Positions 1-7,719 of a stretch of DNA of 52,964 nt are shown here, piece after piece. The translations under genes and the position numbers were made by a program. This DNA comes from JBFWMG01 sp050251715 (GTDB taxonomy: Bacteria > Desulfobacterota > Desulfovibrionia > Desulfovibrionales > Desulfovibrionaceae). The notes below the pieces were generated by a model. That model made no database searches. It was not told the DNA's origin and worked only from the letters and a program-made list of their open reading frames with translations. Position 1 is the first letter of the stretch; each line of letters opens with the position of its first letter. Location: assembly GCA_050251715.1 (NCBI GenBank), contig JBFWMG010000027.1, forward strand, positions 1-52,964. The letters run 5' to 3'.

Positions 1-125
1 GCGCCGCCCTTCATGCTCAGAATGCGCGTGATGGCCGCGGTGAGGGTGGTCTTGCCGTGGTCGATGTGGCCGATGGTGCCGATGTTCAGGTGCGGCTTTT
101 TCCGCTCGAATTTTGCCTTGCCCAT
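1..125 (-). CDS. tuf: Elongation factor Tu, N-terminal fragment (cut by window edge)
   Basis: EF-Tu delivers aminoacyl-tRNA to the ribosome as a GTPase. Only the first ~41 codons lie in the window. The translation starts MGKAKFERKKPHLNIGTIGH and continues with IDHGKTTLTAAIT, which is the G1/P-loop of translational GTPases (GHxDHGKT). The gene follows four tRNA genes on the same strand, the arrangement known for the thrU-tyrU-glyT-thrT-tufB locus of enterobacteria and shared by many proteobacteria. It is probably co-transcribed with them from the promoter near 657-683. The C-terminal part is outside the window, so intactness cannot be judged. Confidence 0.96.
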   Translation of the reverse strand, partial: MGKAKFERKKPHLNIGTIGHIDHGKTTLTAAITRILSMKGG

Positions 126-216
126 GATTCGTCTCCCTGGAAGATTTTGCGCCCCGCCCGCAGGTGGTGGCGAACTTCTAAAAATGTGATTCCGTGACCT
201 AGTCTGTAAGTATGAA

Positions 217-292
<76 letters not shown>

Positions 293-335
293 CTTTGGCA
301 AAAACTGGAGAGAAGGAGCGACAGAGGGCGGGAAT

Positions 336-412
336 TGGAGCGGGAAACGGGACTCGAACCCGCAACCCTCAGCTTGGAAGGCTGATGCTCTAGCCAATTG
401 AGCTATTCCCGC
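336..412 (-). tRNA. tRNA-Gly(TCC)
   Basis: A 77-nt cloverleaf on the minus strand. The acceptor arm is GCGGGAA paired with TTCCCGC, the anticodon loop is CTTCCAA with anticodon TCC, the T-loop is TTCGAGT, and TCCA is encoded at the 3' end. It is the third member of the Thr-Tyr-Gly-Thr cluster. Confidence 0.97.
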
Positions 413-475
413 GCAATTTCTGCCGTAGTACAATGACGTTTTCCGTCTCCTACAGCCTTTGCTTCATTGCGTTTA

Positions 476-561
476 TGGTGGAGGGGGGAGGATTTGAACC
501 TCCGAAGTCGTACGACGACAGATTTACAGTCTGTTCCCTTTGGCCACTCGGGAACCCCTCC
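476..561 (-). tRNA. tRNA-Tyr(GTA)
   Basis: An 86-nt class II tRNA on the minus strand with a long variable arm. The acceptor arm is GGAGGGG paired with CCCCTCC, the anticodon loop is CTGTAAA with anticodon GTA, and ACCA is encoded at the 3' end. Only 2 nt separate it from the upstream tRNA-Thr(TGT), which supports a common transcript. Confidence 0.97.
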
Positions 562-563
562 CC

Positions 564-639
564 TGGAGCTGGCGATGGGACTTGAACCCGCAACCTGCTG
601 ATTACAAGTCAGCTGCTCTACCAGTTGAGCTACGCCAGC
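564..639 (-). tRNA. tRNA-Thr(TGT)
   Basis: A 76-nt cloverleaf on the minus strand. The acceptor arm is GCTGGCG paired with CGCCAGC, the anticodon loop is CTTGTAA with anticodon TGT, the T-loop is TTCAAGT, and TCCA is encoded. It is the first gene of the tRNA-tuf cluster, directly behind the promoter. Confidence 0.97.
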
Positions 640-656
640 TACCGCGAACGGTCGCT

Positions 657-683
657 ATTATATGGCGCGGCCCATGCTGTCAA
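657..683 (-). promoter_or_regulatory. Sigma-70-type promoter of the tRNA-tuf cluster
   Basis: The minus strand reads TTGACA (683-678), then 15 nt, then TATAAT (662-657). TAATAG (660-655) would give a 17-nt spacer instead. The -10 box ends 17 nt before the first tRNA. Both boxes match consensus exactly, as expected for stable RNA genes. The short spacer is the only weak point. Confidence 0.75.
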
Positions 684-868
684 GCGGTAAGAACGTTCCG
701 GTTTCCACAAAATGTTCTATTTTGCATTCCGGAAGGTTGCGCTCAAGACCATGGCTTCGTCCGGACGACCTTCTACCTGCGAACGTTTCCGCTGGCAACA
801 CTTTTTTACACCAAAATGCGCCTGGCCGGAAAAAAATCCCAACATCCCGAAAAGACAGGCCGACTTTT

Positions 869-889
869 GGTATAATACATTATTATACC
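869..889. promoter_or_regulatory. Perfect 9-bp palindrome containing TATAAT
   Basis: GGTATAATA and TATTATACC are separated by CAT, forming a perfect inverted repeat in the 328-bp gap between lpxC and the tRNA cluster. Both strands read TATAAT. It could be an operator or a pair of divergent -10 boxes. No gene start is visible nearby, so the role is unknown. Confidence 0.4.
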
Positions 890-921
890 CCATTTGGCGC
901 CACTATGCCAGATGCCCGCGC

Positions 922-948
922 AAAAAAAAGCCGCCCGGAAGGGCGGCC
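922..948 (-). terminator. Intrinsic terminator of lpxC
   Basis: On the minus strand, 20 bases after the lpxC stop, GGCCGCCC-TTCC-GGGCGGC is followed by eight T residues. This is a textbook Rho-independent terminator that closes the lpxC transcript and separates it from the tRNA cluster. Confidence 0.9.
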
Positions 949-967
949 TTGCGTGCATATGACTCGA

Positions 968-1888
968 TCAGGCCATGGCGGGAACCATGTCTCGCGCAGG
1001 CTCGGCCACGGGGGCCGCGTCCGCCGCGCCGTCGTGCAGGGCCACCTCTTCGAGGTACAGATCCCTGTTCTCGTGCAGCATGCGCAAAAAATTGTTGTTC
1101 AGGGCGTGGCCCGAGCAGTTGACCTCGAACCGGCCGTGCAGGGGCAGGCCGATCATGGCCATGTCGCCGATGAAATCCAGCACCTTGTGGCGCACGAACT
1201 CATCCTGGAAGCGCAGCCCCTCGGGGTTGATGACCGCGTATTCGTCGAGCACCACCGCGTTTTCCAGCGAGCCGCCCAGGGCGAGGCCGTGTTTGTGCAG
1301 CATCTCCACGTCCCTCAGGAAGCCGAAGGTGCGAGCCTTGGCGATGCGGCGCGCAAAGGACTCGGGCGAGAGATCCAGATGCATGGTTTGTTCGCCAATG
1401 AGCGGGTGCGGGAAATCGATGCGGCAGTTCACGGCAAAACCGGCGTACGGTTCGGCCTTGATCCATTTGCCGTCGGATTCGAAGGCCACGGGGCGGGTGA
1501 TGCGCAGCACGCGGCGCGCGGCGCCCTGGCGGCGGATGCCCGCCGAACGCAGCAGGAACACGAAGGATGCGGCGCTGCCGTCCATGATCGGCAGTTCGCC
1601 TCCCTCCACGTCGATGCGGATGTTGTCGATTTCGAGCCCGCGGATGGCGGCGAGCAGGTGCTCCACCGTGGACACCGCGTCCTTGCCAAAGCCCAGTGTG
1701 GTGGCAAGGCCCGTGGCGACCACCGATTCGGGGGTGGGGGTAAGGAACTTGGTGCCCTCGTCGGAGGCAAGACAGAACAGCACACCGGTATTTTCGGGTG
1801 CGGGATGCAGGTGCAGCTTGACCATCTTGCCGCCATGCAGGCCGATTCCGGAACACTCGATGGATTTTTTTATCGTGGTTTGGCGCAT
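968..1888 (-). CDS. lpxC: UDP-3-O-acyl-N-acetylglucosamine deacetylase LpxC
   Basis: LpxC is the zinc-dependent cytosolic enzyme for the committed step of lipid A synthesis, removing the N-acetyl group from UDP-3-O-acyl-GlcNAc. The 306-residue product has the usual family length. It begins MRQTTIKKSIECSGIGLHGG, matching the conserved start, has the TVEHLLAAI zinc-histidine motif in the first domain, and carries HKVLDFIGDMAMIG with the second zinc histidine and aspartate. The start ATG is preceded by GAGGAATCA. An intrinsic terminator follows. The gene lies downstream of prmC on the same strand, with an 85-bp gap. It shows that the organism makes an LPS-type outer membrane. Confidence 0.97.
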   Translation of the reverse strand: MRQTTIKKSIECSGIGLHGGKMVKLHLHPAPENTGVLFCLASDEGTKFLTPTPESVVATGLATTLGFGKDAVSTVEHLLAAIRGLEIDNIRIDVEGGELPIMDGSAASFVFLLRSAGIRRQGAARRVLRITRPVAFESDGKWIKAEPYAGFAVNCRIDFPHPLIGEQTMHLDLSPESFARRIAKARTFGFLRDVEMLHKHGLALGGSLENAVVLDEYAVINPEGLRFQDEFVRHKVLDFIGDMAMIGLPLHGRFEVNCSGHALNNNFLRMLHENRDLYLEEVALHDGAADAAPVAEPARDMVPAMA

Positions 1889-1973
1889 TGATTCCTCGTT
1901 TGCTCAACAAAAGCAAAAAACGTGCCGCCGGTATTGCGCCTGCAATATGCTGAATTTATAGTATTTATTGAAA

Positions 1974-2945
1974 TCAGTCTTGCGGTGTTTCTGTGGTGCA
2001 AAAACCACTTGTGTCTTTTGCACAACATTCCAGTTTTCTTTGCGAATACGACACCACAACCCTGTCCAGGCCCGCCAGATCCGGCAGAACCGCAACATCG
2101 GCCCACCCCTCCCGATTGCGGAACAGCGCCTGGACCGCAACGCCCTGGGTGCAGCCGATCTCCATGAGCAGCACGCCGCCAGGCCGCAGCACACGCAACG
2201 CCTCTTCCGCGATGGCGTCCACGTCCTGCAACCCCTCGGGAACATGGGCGGGACACGGACGCGCCGGAAACAGCGCGCCGTGCGGCTCGAAGTCGCGCAC
2301 CTCGCGCGACAGCAGCGGCAGTTCGCGCGGCTCCACGTAGGGCGGGTTGGCCACCACCAGATCCAGACCGGGAAAACCGCAACGGCCCGTGCCCGGCGTG
2401 GGCAAGGGCAGGGCGGCGAAATCCGCCCTGGCGAACACGATGCGGTCCGCGACCCCGTGGCGGACCGCGTTGCCGCGCGCCACGGCCAGGGCCGCCGCGC
2501 TGGTGTCCACGGCCAGACAGCGGGCGTGGGCAAGGTGCGCCGCCAGCGTCACGGCCAGGATGCCCGACCCCGTGCCCAGGTCCGCCAGCCGCAACGGCGC
2601 GCCCGGCGCCACGCGCGCCAGCGCCTCTTCCACCACGTGTTCGGTTTCCGGGCGGGGGATGAGCACGTCGCGCGTCACGGTGAAGGGGCGTCCGAAAAAT
2701 TCCTTTTCGCCCAGGATGTAGGCCACGGGTTCGCCCGCGGCGCGCCGCGCCACCAGGCCCAGGGCCGCGTCGCGGTCCATGGGGGACACGGCGCGGTCGT
2801 GCGCCAGCACCATCTGCGTGCGCGAGAGCCCCAGCGCCGCGCCCACCAGCACCCGCGCCGACAGGGCCGGGTTGTCCACGGCCTCGGTTTCCAGCAGCCG
2901 GGTGGCCTGGCGCACAAGCGCCGCGATGGTGGTGGGGGTGTGCAT
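1974..2945 (-). CDS. prmC: Release factor glutamine methyltransferase PrmC (HemK)
   Basis: PrmC methylates the glutamine of the GGQ motif in class I release factors, improving termination. The 323-residue product has an N-terminal helical domain. A Rossmann methyltransferase domain follows, with LADLGTGSGILAVTLAAH as the SAM-binding motif I and NPPYVE as the glutamine-binding catalytic motif. I chose ATG 2945 (MHTPTTIAALVRQ) because GGCGGAG sits about 9 nt upstream and because an upstream in-frame start would run through the prfA terminator hairpin. It follows prfA, its substrate gene, as is common. The C-terminus is about 20 residues longer than usual and ends in a Cys/Thr-rich tail. Confidence 0.94.
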   Translation of the reverse strand: MHTPTTIAALVRQATRLLETEAVDNPALSARVLVGAALGLSRTQMVLAHDRAVSPMDRDAALGLVARRAAGEPVAYILGEKEFFGRPFTVTRDVLIPRPETEHVVEEALARVAPGAPLRLADLGTGSGILAVTLAAHLAHARCLAVDTSAAALAVARGNAVRHGVADRIVFARADFAALPLPTPGTGRCGFPGLDLVVANPPYVEPRELPLLSREVRDFEPHGALFPARPCPAHVPEGLQDVDAIAEEALRVLRPGGVLLMEIGCTQGVAVQALFRNREGWADVAVLPDLAGLDRVVVSYSQRKLECCAKDTSGFCTTETPQD

Positions 2946-3007
2946 GGTCCGTGCTCCGCCGGAAGACATACGCGACTGGGCCATGAAATCAAGTGCCGCC
3001 CGGGCGC

Positions 3008-3039
3008 AAAAAAGCCCGCCCACGCGTGCGTGGGCGGGC
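3008..3039 (-). terminator. Intrinsic terminator after prfA
   Basis: On the minus strand a 12-bp GC stem (GCCCGCCCACGC paired with GCGTGGGCGGGC) is followed by TTTTTT. It lies between the prfA stop and the prmC start, so prmC may be expressed by read-through or from its own promoter. Confidence 0.85.
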
Positions 3040-3058
3040 GGACTATCGGTGTCTGGAA

Positions 3059-4132
3059 TTACGCCACGTCGGCTTGCAGCTTGAGCGCCTCGGCCTGGTA
3101 GTGGGTGGTGAGCGCGTCGATCACGTCCTCCAGGTCGCCCTGCAGGATGCCTTCCAGGTTGTGCGTGGTCAGGCCGATGCGGTGGTCCGTGACGCGGCTC
3201 TGGGGAAAGTTGTAGGTGCGGATGCGGCCGGAGCGGTCGCCGGTGCCCACCTGGGCGCGCCGCACCTCGGCCTCTTTCTCCGACTGCTTGTCCTGTTCGG
3301 ACTGCAGAAGGCGCGCGCGCAGCACCTTCATGGCCTTGGCGCGGTTCTTGTGCTGGGATTTTTCGTCCTGGCAGGTGACCACAAGCCCCGAGGGGATGTG
3401 CGTCACGCGCACGGCGGAGTCCGTGGTGTTGACCGACTGGCCGCCAGGCCCGGAGGAACGGAACACGTCCACGCGCACCTCTTCGGGCTTGATGTCCACG
3501 TCCACCTCTTCGGCCTCGGCCATGATGGCCACGGTGACCGCCGAGGTGTGGATGCGGCCCTGGGACTCGGTGGCGGGCACGCGCTGGACGCGGTGGGTGC
3601 CGGACTCGAACTTGAGGCGGCTGTAGACCTTGCCGCCCGCGATCATGGCGATGACTTCCTTGAAGCCGCCGGTGCCGGTCTCGTGGGAGCTCAAGATTTC
3701 AACGCGCCAGCCCTGTATTTCGGCATAGCGCGAATACATGCGGAACAGGTCGGCCACAAAGAGCGCGGCTTCCTCGCCGCCGGTGCCCGCGCGGATTTCA
3801 AGGATGATGTTCTTGTCGTCCAGCGGGTCCGTGGGCAGCAGCAGGATCTGGAGGTGCTCCTCGATGGCGGGGAGCTGCTCCCGGATGGTCTTCAGCTCGG
3901 CCTGGGCCATTTCCCTGATGTCAGGGTCGGCATCGTTCAGCATCTCCTGGTTTTCCTGCAATTCGCGGGACAGGCGCTTGTGGGTGCGAAAGGCCTCGAC
4001 CACGTCCTTGAGATCGGCGTGGGCCTTGGTGAGTTTGCGGTAGCGGTCCTGGTCGTCGAACACGTCGGGCGCGCTGAGCTGCCGTTCGAGATCGAGATAT
4101 TTCTGTTCCAGGTGTTCCAGTTTGGCGAACAT
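3059..4132 (-). CDS. prfA: Peptide chain release factor 1
   Basis: RF1 recognises UAA and UAG stop codons and triggers peptide release. The product has 357 residues, the normal length. It contains the codon-recognition PxT motif (RVPATESQGRIHTS) and the catalytic GGQ loop in SSGPGGQSVNTTDSA. The start ATG overlaps the stop of the upstream DUF1385 gene (TAATG), so translation is probably coupled. PrmC, which methylates this GGQ glutamine, is encoded next. A strong terminator hairpin lies 20 bases after the stop. Confidence 0.97.
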   Translation of the reverse strand: MFAKLEHLEQKYLDLERQLSAPDVFDDQDRYRKLTKAHADLKDVVEAFRTHKRLSRELQENQEMLNDADPDIREMAQAELKTIREQLPAIEEHLQILLLPTDPLDDKNIILEIRAGTGGEEAALFVADLFRMYSRYAEIQGWRVEILSSHETGTGGFKEVIAMIAGGKVYSRLKFESGTHRVQRVPATESQGRIHTSAVTVAIMAEAEEVDVDIKPEEVRVDVFRSSGPGGQSVNTTDSAVRVTHIPSGLVVTCQDEKSQHKNRAKAMKVLRARLLQSEQDKQSEKEAEVRRAQVGTGDRSGRIRTYNFPQSRVTDHRIGLTTHNLEGILQGDLEDVIDALTTHYQAEALKLQADVA

Positions 4133-5136
4133 TATTCCTCCGCCCTATGCAGGGCCGGGTCCGGTATGAAATCAACGGTTTGGGCCGCGTCGCGCGCCAG
4201 CGCCTCCTGAAGCGAGGCCAACGCCACCTCAAGCTGGGCGTCGTCGGGCTCGTAGGTGGTGAGCAGCTGCAACAGCAGGCCGGGTCCGTTGAGCATTTTG
4301 CACAGCACGTTGTCCAGGTTCTTGCCCGCGAACTTGATGGTTTCGTAGGCAAGGGCGCTTATGGGCACCATCATGAACAGCTTGGCGCACAGGATGAAGG
4401 CGTGCTTGGCCACGGCGCCTTGCGGCGTGTAGGCCATGAGCAGCAGCGGCACCAGCACCGCATGCAGGATGATGGCGATGGACAGCACGAAGAGCAGGAA
4501 CGTGGTGCCGCAGCGCGGGTGCAGGCGGCTGCTGCCGCGCGCCCCGGCGGGCGTCAGGTCGCCGCCCTGTTCGTAGGTCCAGATGACCTTGTGTTCCGCG
4601 CCATGGTACTGGAACACGCGGCGGATGTCCGGGATGAAGGAAATACCCGCAATATAACCCAGAAAGATCGCCAGCTTGAAGAAACCGTCCCAGAGGTGGA
4701 AGCTGAGCGTTTCCGCGCTGCCGCCCAGGCCGAGGTATTTCATGCCCAGGGAAAAGAGGTGCGGCACGACCACGAACAGCCCCAAGGCCAGGGCGATGGA
4801 GAAGGCGAGGGTCAGGACCAGGTGCCAGGGCTTGAGTTCGCCCTCGGTTTCCTCGTCCAGGGCGTGCGAGGCCGAGAAATTGAGCGCCTTGATGCCGTTG
4901 ACCAGGGTTTCCAGCAGCACGGGGAACCCGCGCACAAAGGGCTTGCGCAGCCAGGGATGGCTGGTGAGCGAGAACCAGGGGCGCGACTCCACGAGGATGG
5001 CGCCGTCCGGCTTGCGCACGGCAATGGCCAGGCGGTCGCCGTTGCGCATCATGACGCCCTCCATCACGGCCTGGCCGCCAATGGAGGGAGCCTGCAACAA
5101 AAGGCCTGATGCGCGAAGGATGGTACGTGCGATCAT
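4132..5136 (-). CDS. DUF1385 family membrane protein (YqhQ-like)
   Basis: This is a 334-residue multi-pass membrane protein of unknown biochemical role. Family signatures are visible: PSIGGQAVMEGVMMR near residues 18-31, FQYHGAEHKVI near 176-186 and HPRCGTTFL near 206-214. Four hydrophobic stretches lie near 104-128, 154-168, 213-236 and 247-264. The family is commonly encoded between rpmE and prfA in deltaproteobacteria and Firmicutes, as here. I chose ATG 5136. An upstream in-frame ATG at 5241, right after the rpmE stop, would add 35 low-complexity Ala/Arg-rich residues and cannot be excluded. The stop overlaps the prfA start. Confidence 0.88.
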   Translation of the reverse strand: MIARTILRASGLLLQAPSIGGQAVMEGVMMRNGDRLAIAVRKPDGAILVESRPWFSLTSHPWLRKPFVRGFPVLLETLVNGIKALNFSASHALDEETEGELKPWHLVLTLAFSIALALGLFVVVPHLFSLGMKYLGLGGSAETLSFHLWDGFFKLAIFLGYIAGISFIPDIRRVFQYHGAEHKVIWTYEQGGDLTPAGARGSSRLHPRCGTTFLLFVLSIAIILHAVLVPLLLMAYTPQGAVAKHAFILCAKLFMMVPISALAYETIKFAGKNLDNVLCKMLNGPGLLLQLLTTYEPDDAQLEVALASLQEALARDAAQTVDFIPDPALHRAEE

Positions 5137-5246
5137 GCTGTGGGCGCGACGATGCGTGGCCGCCTGAACGGGCGCCTCGTCATGGCCGGGCGATGCGGCG
5201 CTGGAGGGGGTTGCCCGGCGACCGCGGGCGGCCGCCGGCATCACAC

Positions 5247-5465
5247 CTACGCCTGGTCGGCGCTGAATTTCGCGTACTTCTTCTTGAAACGGTCGATGCG
5301 GCCCGCCGTGTCCACAAAGCGCTGCTTGCCCGTGAAAAACGGATGGCAGCCGGAGCAGATTTCGGTGTGCACTTCCTTGCCCTTGGTGGACAGCGCCTCG
5401 ATTTCGTTGCCGCAGGCGCAGACAATCTTCGCCTTGAAGGTCTTGGGATGGATATCGTTCTTCAT
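5247..5465 (-). CDS. rpmE: 50S ribosomal protein L31, zinc-binding type
   Basis: L31 is a small protein of the large ribosomal subunit near the central protuberance. The 72-residue product starts MKNDIHPKTFKAKIVCACG and has the CxC and CSGCHPFFTGKQRFVDTAGR motifs, so it is the four-cysteine zinc-containing form. GGAGG is placed correctly before the start. It heads the rpmE-DUF1385-prfA-prmC block. Confidence 0.97.
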   Translation of the reverse strand: MKNDIHPKTFKAKIVCACGNEIEALSTKGKEVHTEICSGCHPFFTGKQRFVDTAGRIDRFKKKYAKFSADQA

Positions 5466-5620
5466 GATTCATATTCCTCCGAGTCGTGGAAAAAGAGGAT
5501 TCGTCTATCCCTATTCCCGACGTTTGGCAAGTGGTCATTTACCCTCGCGCCATTTTGGGGCGCATCCTTTACATATAGTCACGGTGCCGGAAACGCGCAA
5601 GGCCGTCCTGTCCGGCGGCG

Positions 5621-6535
5621 TCAAAGCCGCACCCAGGTCAGCTCGTGCTTGTTGCACGACAGGTGCAAAAGCCGTGACCCGGGGATGGCGGCGAATGCCC
5701 GCGCCGTGTCGTGGTCCGTGTCGGCCTGGAATTTGAGCGTGCACACGAACCGCCTGCATTCCCCCAGCTCCATCCAGCGCCGCACCAGTTCGAGCAGCCG
5801 GTCCGGGTAGCAGGCCATGTCCGAAAACAGCCAGTCCACCGCCCCGGCGTGGCGCGGGTCCAGGCCAAAGCCGGAGCCGAGGCAGTGTTCCACCTCCGGC
5901 AGGCTGGCGATGTGCGGGGCGAGCGGCGCCTTGTCCACGCTGAACACCCGCGCGCCCAGGCCCGCCAGCACCCAGCTCCAGCCGCCGGGACTGGAGCCCA
6001 GGTCAAGGCACAGGTCGCCCGGTCCGGGCCGCTCGTCCAGCAGGGTGAACAATTCCCACAGTTTGAGATAGGCGCGGTTGGGCGGCTCGCTCTTGTTTTC
6101 CTCGAAACGGACCTCGCCATGGGCAAAGGCGCTGGAACACGCCGCCGACGCGAGCATGAGCCCCGGCTCCCACAGGGTCCACGACCCCAGGGGCGCGGCG
6201 GGGCGCGGGGCGCCAAACGCCAGCGGCCGCGCGGCCACGGGCGGCAGTTTGGCCTCGATGAGCGCGGCGCGGCGGTGGTTGTCCACGGAATACAGCGCCC
6301 AATTGCGTTGCATCGCCTTGAGCTTGCGCGCCGCGTCGCCAATGGAGTCCACGGCTATCCACCGCGGGTCGAGCCAGATGTTTTGCGCCCAGGCCGCGGG
6401 GCGGGGCGCGCCGGGCGCGAGCACCAGGCGGTCGCGCACCTGCGTGGCGTCGCCCAGCTCGGCCACGAGCTGGCCGGTGAACCCGCGCGGGGCGAGGTAG
6501 GCGGTGAACCGTTCGTGCATGGGGCGAACAAACAT
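5621..6535 (-). CDS. RlmM-like SAM-dependent RNA methyltransferase (FtsJ fold)
   Basis: The protein probably 2'-O-methylates an RNA ribose. The 304-residue product has an N-terminal region resembling the THUMP-like part of RlmM. The FtsJ-type domain follows, with CLDLGSSPGGWSWVLAGLG (SAM site), FSVDKAPL, the acidic LFSDMACYPDR and the lysine in FVCTLKFQAD. These match the K-D-K-E type catalytic layout of RlmM, which methylates C2498 of 23S rRNA in E. coli. It is somewhat shorter than E. coli RlmM (366 residues), and the exact substrate is an inference. The start is uncertain: ATG 6535 was chosen, with ATG 6520 and 6595 as alternatives, because no clear ribosome-binding site decides. Confidence 0.8.
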   Translation of the reverse strand: MFVRPMHERFTAYLAPRGFTGQLVAELGDATQVRDRLVLAPGAPRPAAWAQNIWLDPRWIAVDSIGDAARKLKAMQRNWALYSVDNHRRAALIEAKLPPVAARPLAFGAPRPAAPLGSWTLWEPGLMLASAACSSAFAHGEVRFEENKSEPPNRAYLKLWELFTLLDERPGPGDLCLDLGSSPGGWSWVLAGLGARVFSVDKAPLAPHIASLPEVEHCLGSGFGLDPRHAGAVDWLFSDMACYPDRLLELVRRWMELGECRRFVCTLKFQADTDHDTARAFAAIPGSRLLHLSCNKHELTWVRL

Positions 6536-6782
6536 GAAGCGGGCTGAAAGTAAAGGGGGGCGGCACGGCTTGACCTGGGCGGGCGTTGCCTGCATCCTTG
6601 ACCGGTTGCGTTCCGGCGCCGTGCGGCGGAAGGTGGCGAAAGGCCGTCCCGGCCGTGCCACCCCTGAGGGGCGTGCCCAACCGCACGCATCGTGAACCAC
6701 GCGCCGTCCGGCTCCTGATGCGGCGCGCCATGCCGCCGCGCCCGGGCTGCTTGGCGGCAGCCCGCCAGGGCCGGGGCGTACG

Positions 6783-7580
6783 GTGACCACCATGAAACAT
6801 GACGCCATGCTCGGCACGCCTCCGTCATCGGTGGCGTTTCGCGACTACCCGTCATCCGTGGCCGAGGCCATGGACCAGGCGGGCGCGGCGCGTCTGTTGG
6901 ACGGCGTGGGCAGGGTGGTGCTCAAGCCCAACCTGGTCAACGCCTCCCCCTTTCCCGTGACCACGCCGCCCGCCCTGTGCGAGGCGGTCATCGCCTTTAT
7001 CCGCCGCCACGGCGCGCCGGAGATCATTATCGCCGAGGGGTGCGGCGACGCCATGCTGGAAACGGACGAGGTGTTTGCGCGCCTGGGCTACGACGCGCTG
7101 GCCGCGCGGTGCGGCGTGGGGCTGCTGGACCTGAACCACGCCCCGCTCATCGTGCTGGAAGATCCCGCCCGCCCGGTTTTCCCGGTCATGCACCTGCCTG
7201 CGATCCTGTTCGACTGCCTGCTCATCTCCCTGCCCGTGCTCAAGGCGCATTCGCTGGCCGACGTGACGGGCAGCCTGAAGAACATGATGGGCGCGGCCCC
7301 GCCGCAGTATTACGGCGGCAGGTACGGCTCCTGGAAAAAGGCGGCCTTCCATGGCCGCATGCAGCAGTCCATCACCGATCTCGTGGCCTACCGGCCCCCG
7401 GATTTCGCGGTCATGGACGCCACGGTGGGCTTGGCCGACTACCATCTGGGCGGCCGGTGGTGTGATCCGCCCGTCAACCGCATCCTGGCCGGGGGCGACC
7501 CGTGGGAGCTGGACCGCGAGGCCGCGCGCCTGCTGGGCCTGGATTGGCGGACCATCGGGCACTTGGCCGACCGGCCCTGA
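6783..7580 (+). CDS. DUF362 domain-containing protein
   Basis: This 265-residue protein belongs to the DUF362 family, whose members often accompany iron-sulfur or redox proteins but have no assigned reaction. Visible family features are VVLKPNLVN near residue 46, a central SLPVLKAHSLADVTGSLKNM stretch, and the terminal AGGDPWELDREAARLLGL. There is no CxxCxxC ferredoxin motif, so this is the single-domain form. The start is GTG 6783, with ATG 6792 an alternative three codons in. It is transcribed convergently with the HD-GYP gene and divergently from the RlmM-like gene. Confidence 0.75.
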   Translation: MTTMKHDAMLGTPPSSVAFRDYPSSVAEAMDQAGAARLLDGVGRVVLKPNLVNASPFPVTTPPALCEAVIAFIRRHGAPEIIIAEGCGDAMLETDEVFARLGYDALAARCGVGLLDLNHAPLIVLEDPARPVFPVMHLPAILFDCLLISLPVLKAHSLADVTGSLKNMMGAAPPQYYGGRYGSWKKAAFHGRMQQSITDLVAYRPPDFAVMDATVGLADYHLGGRWCDPPVNRILAGGDPWELDREAARLLGLDWRTIGHLADRP

Positions 7581-7719
7581 CACGCCCGCCCACGCGGGGG
7601 CGGTTTGCCATGGGGCACCGGGCAAGGCGCACCGTTCGCCGCAAGGAGGCTGGGGGCGTGAAGGGACGCGCGCAACGGCCCCTGCCGGGACGGGCGCAAA
7701 AGGGGGGGCAGCGCCCCGG

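Noticed and set aside
2946..3023. Upstream start extending PrmC by 26 residues
   Set aside because: The extension would be translated through the prfA terminator hairpin, and the shorter start has a good ribosome site and the family-typical N-terminus.
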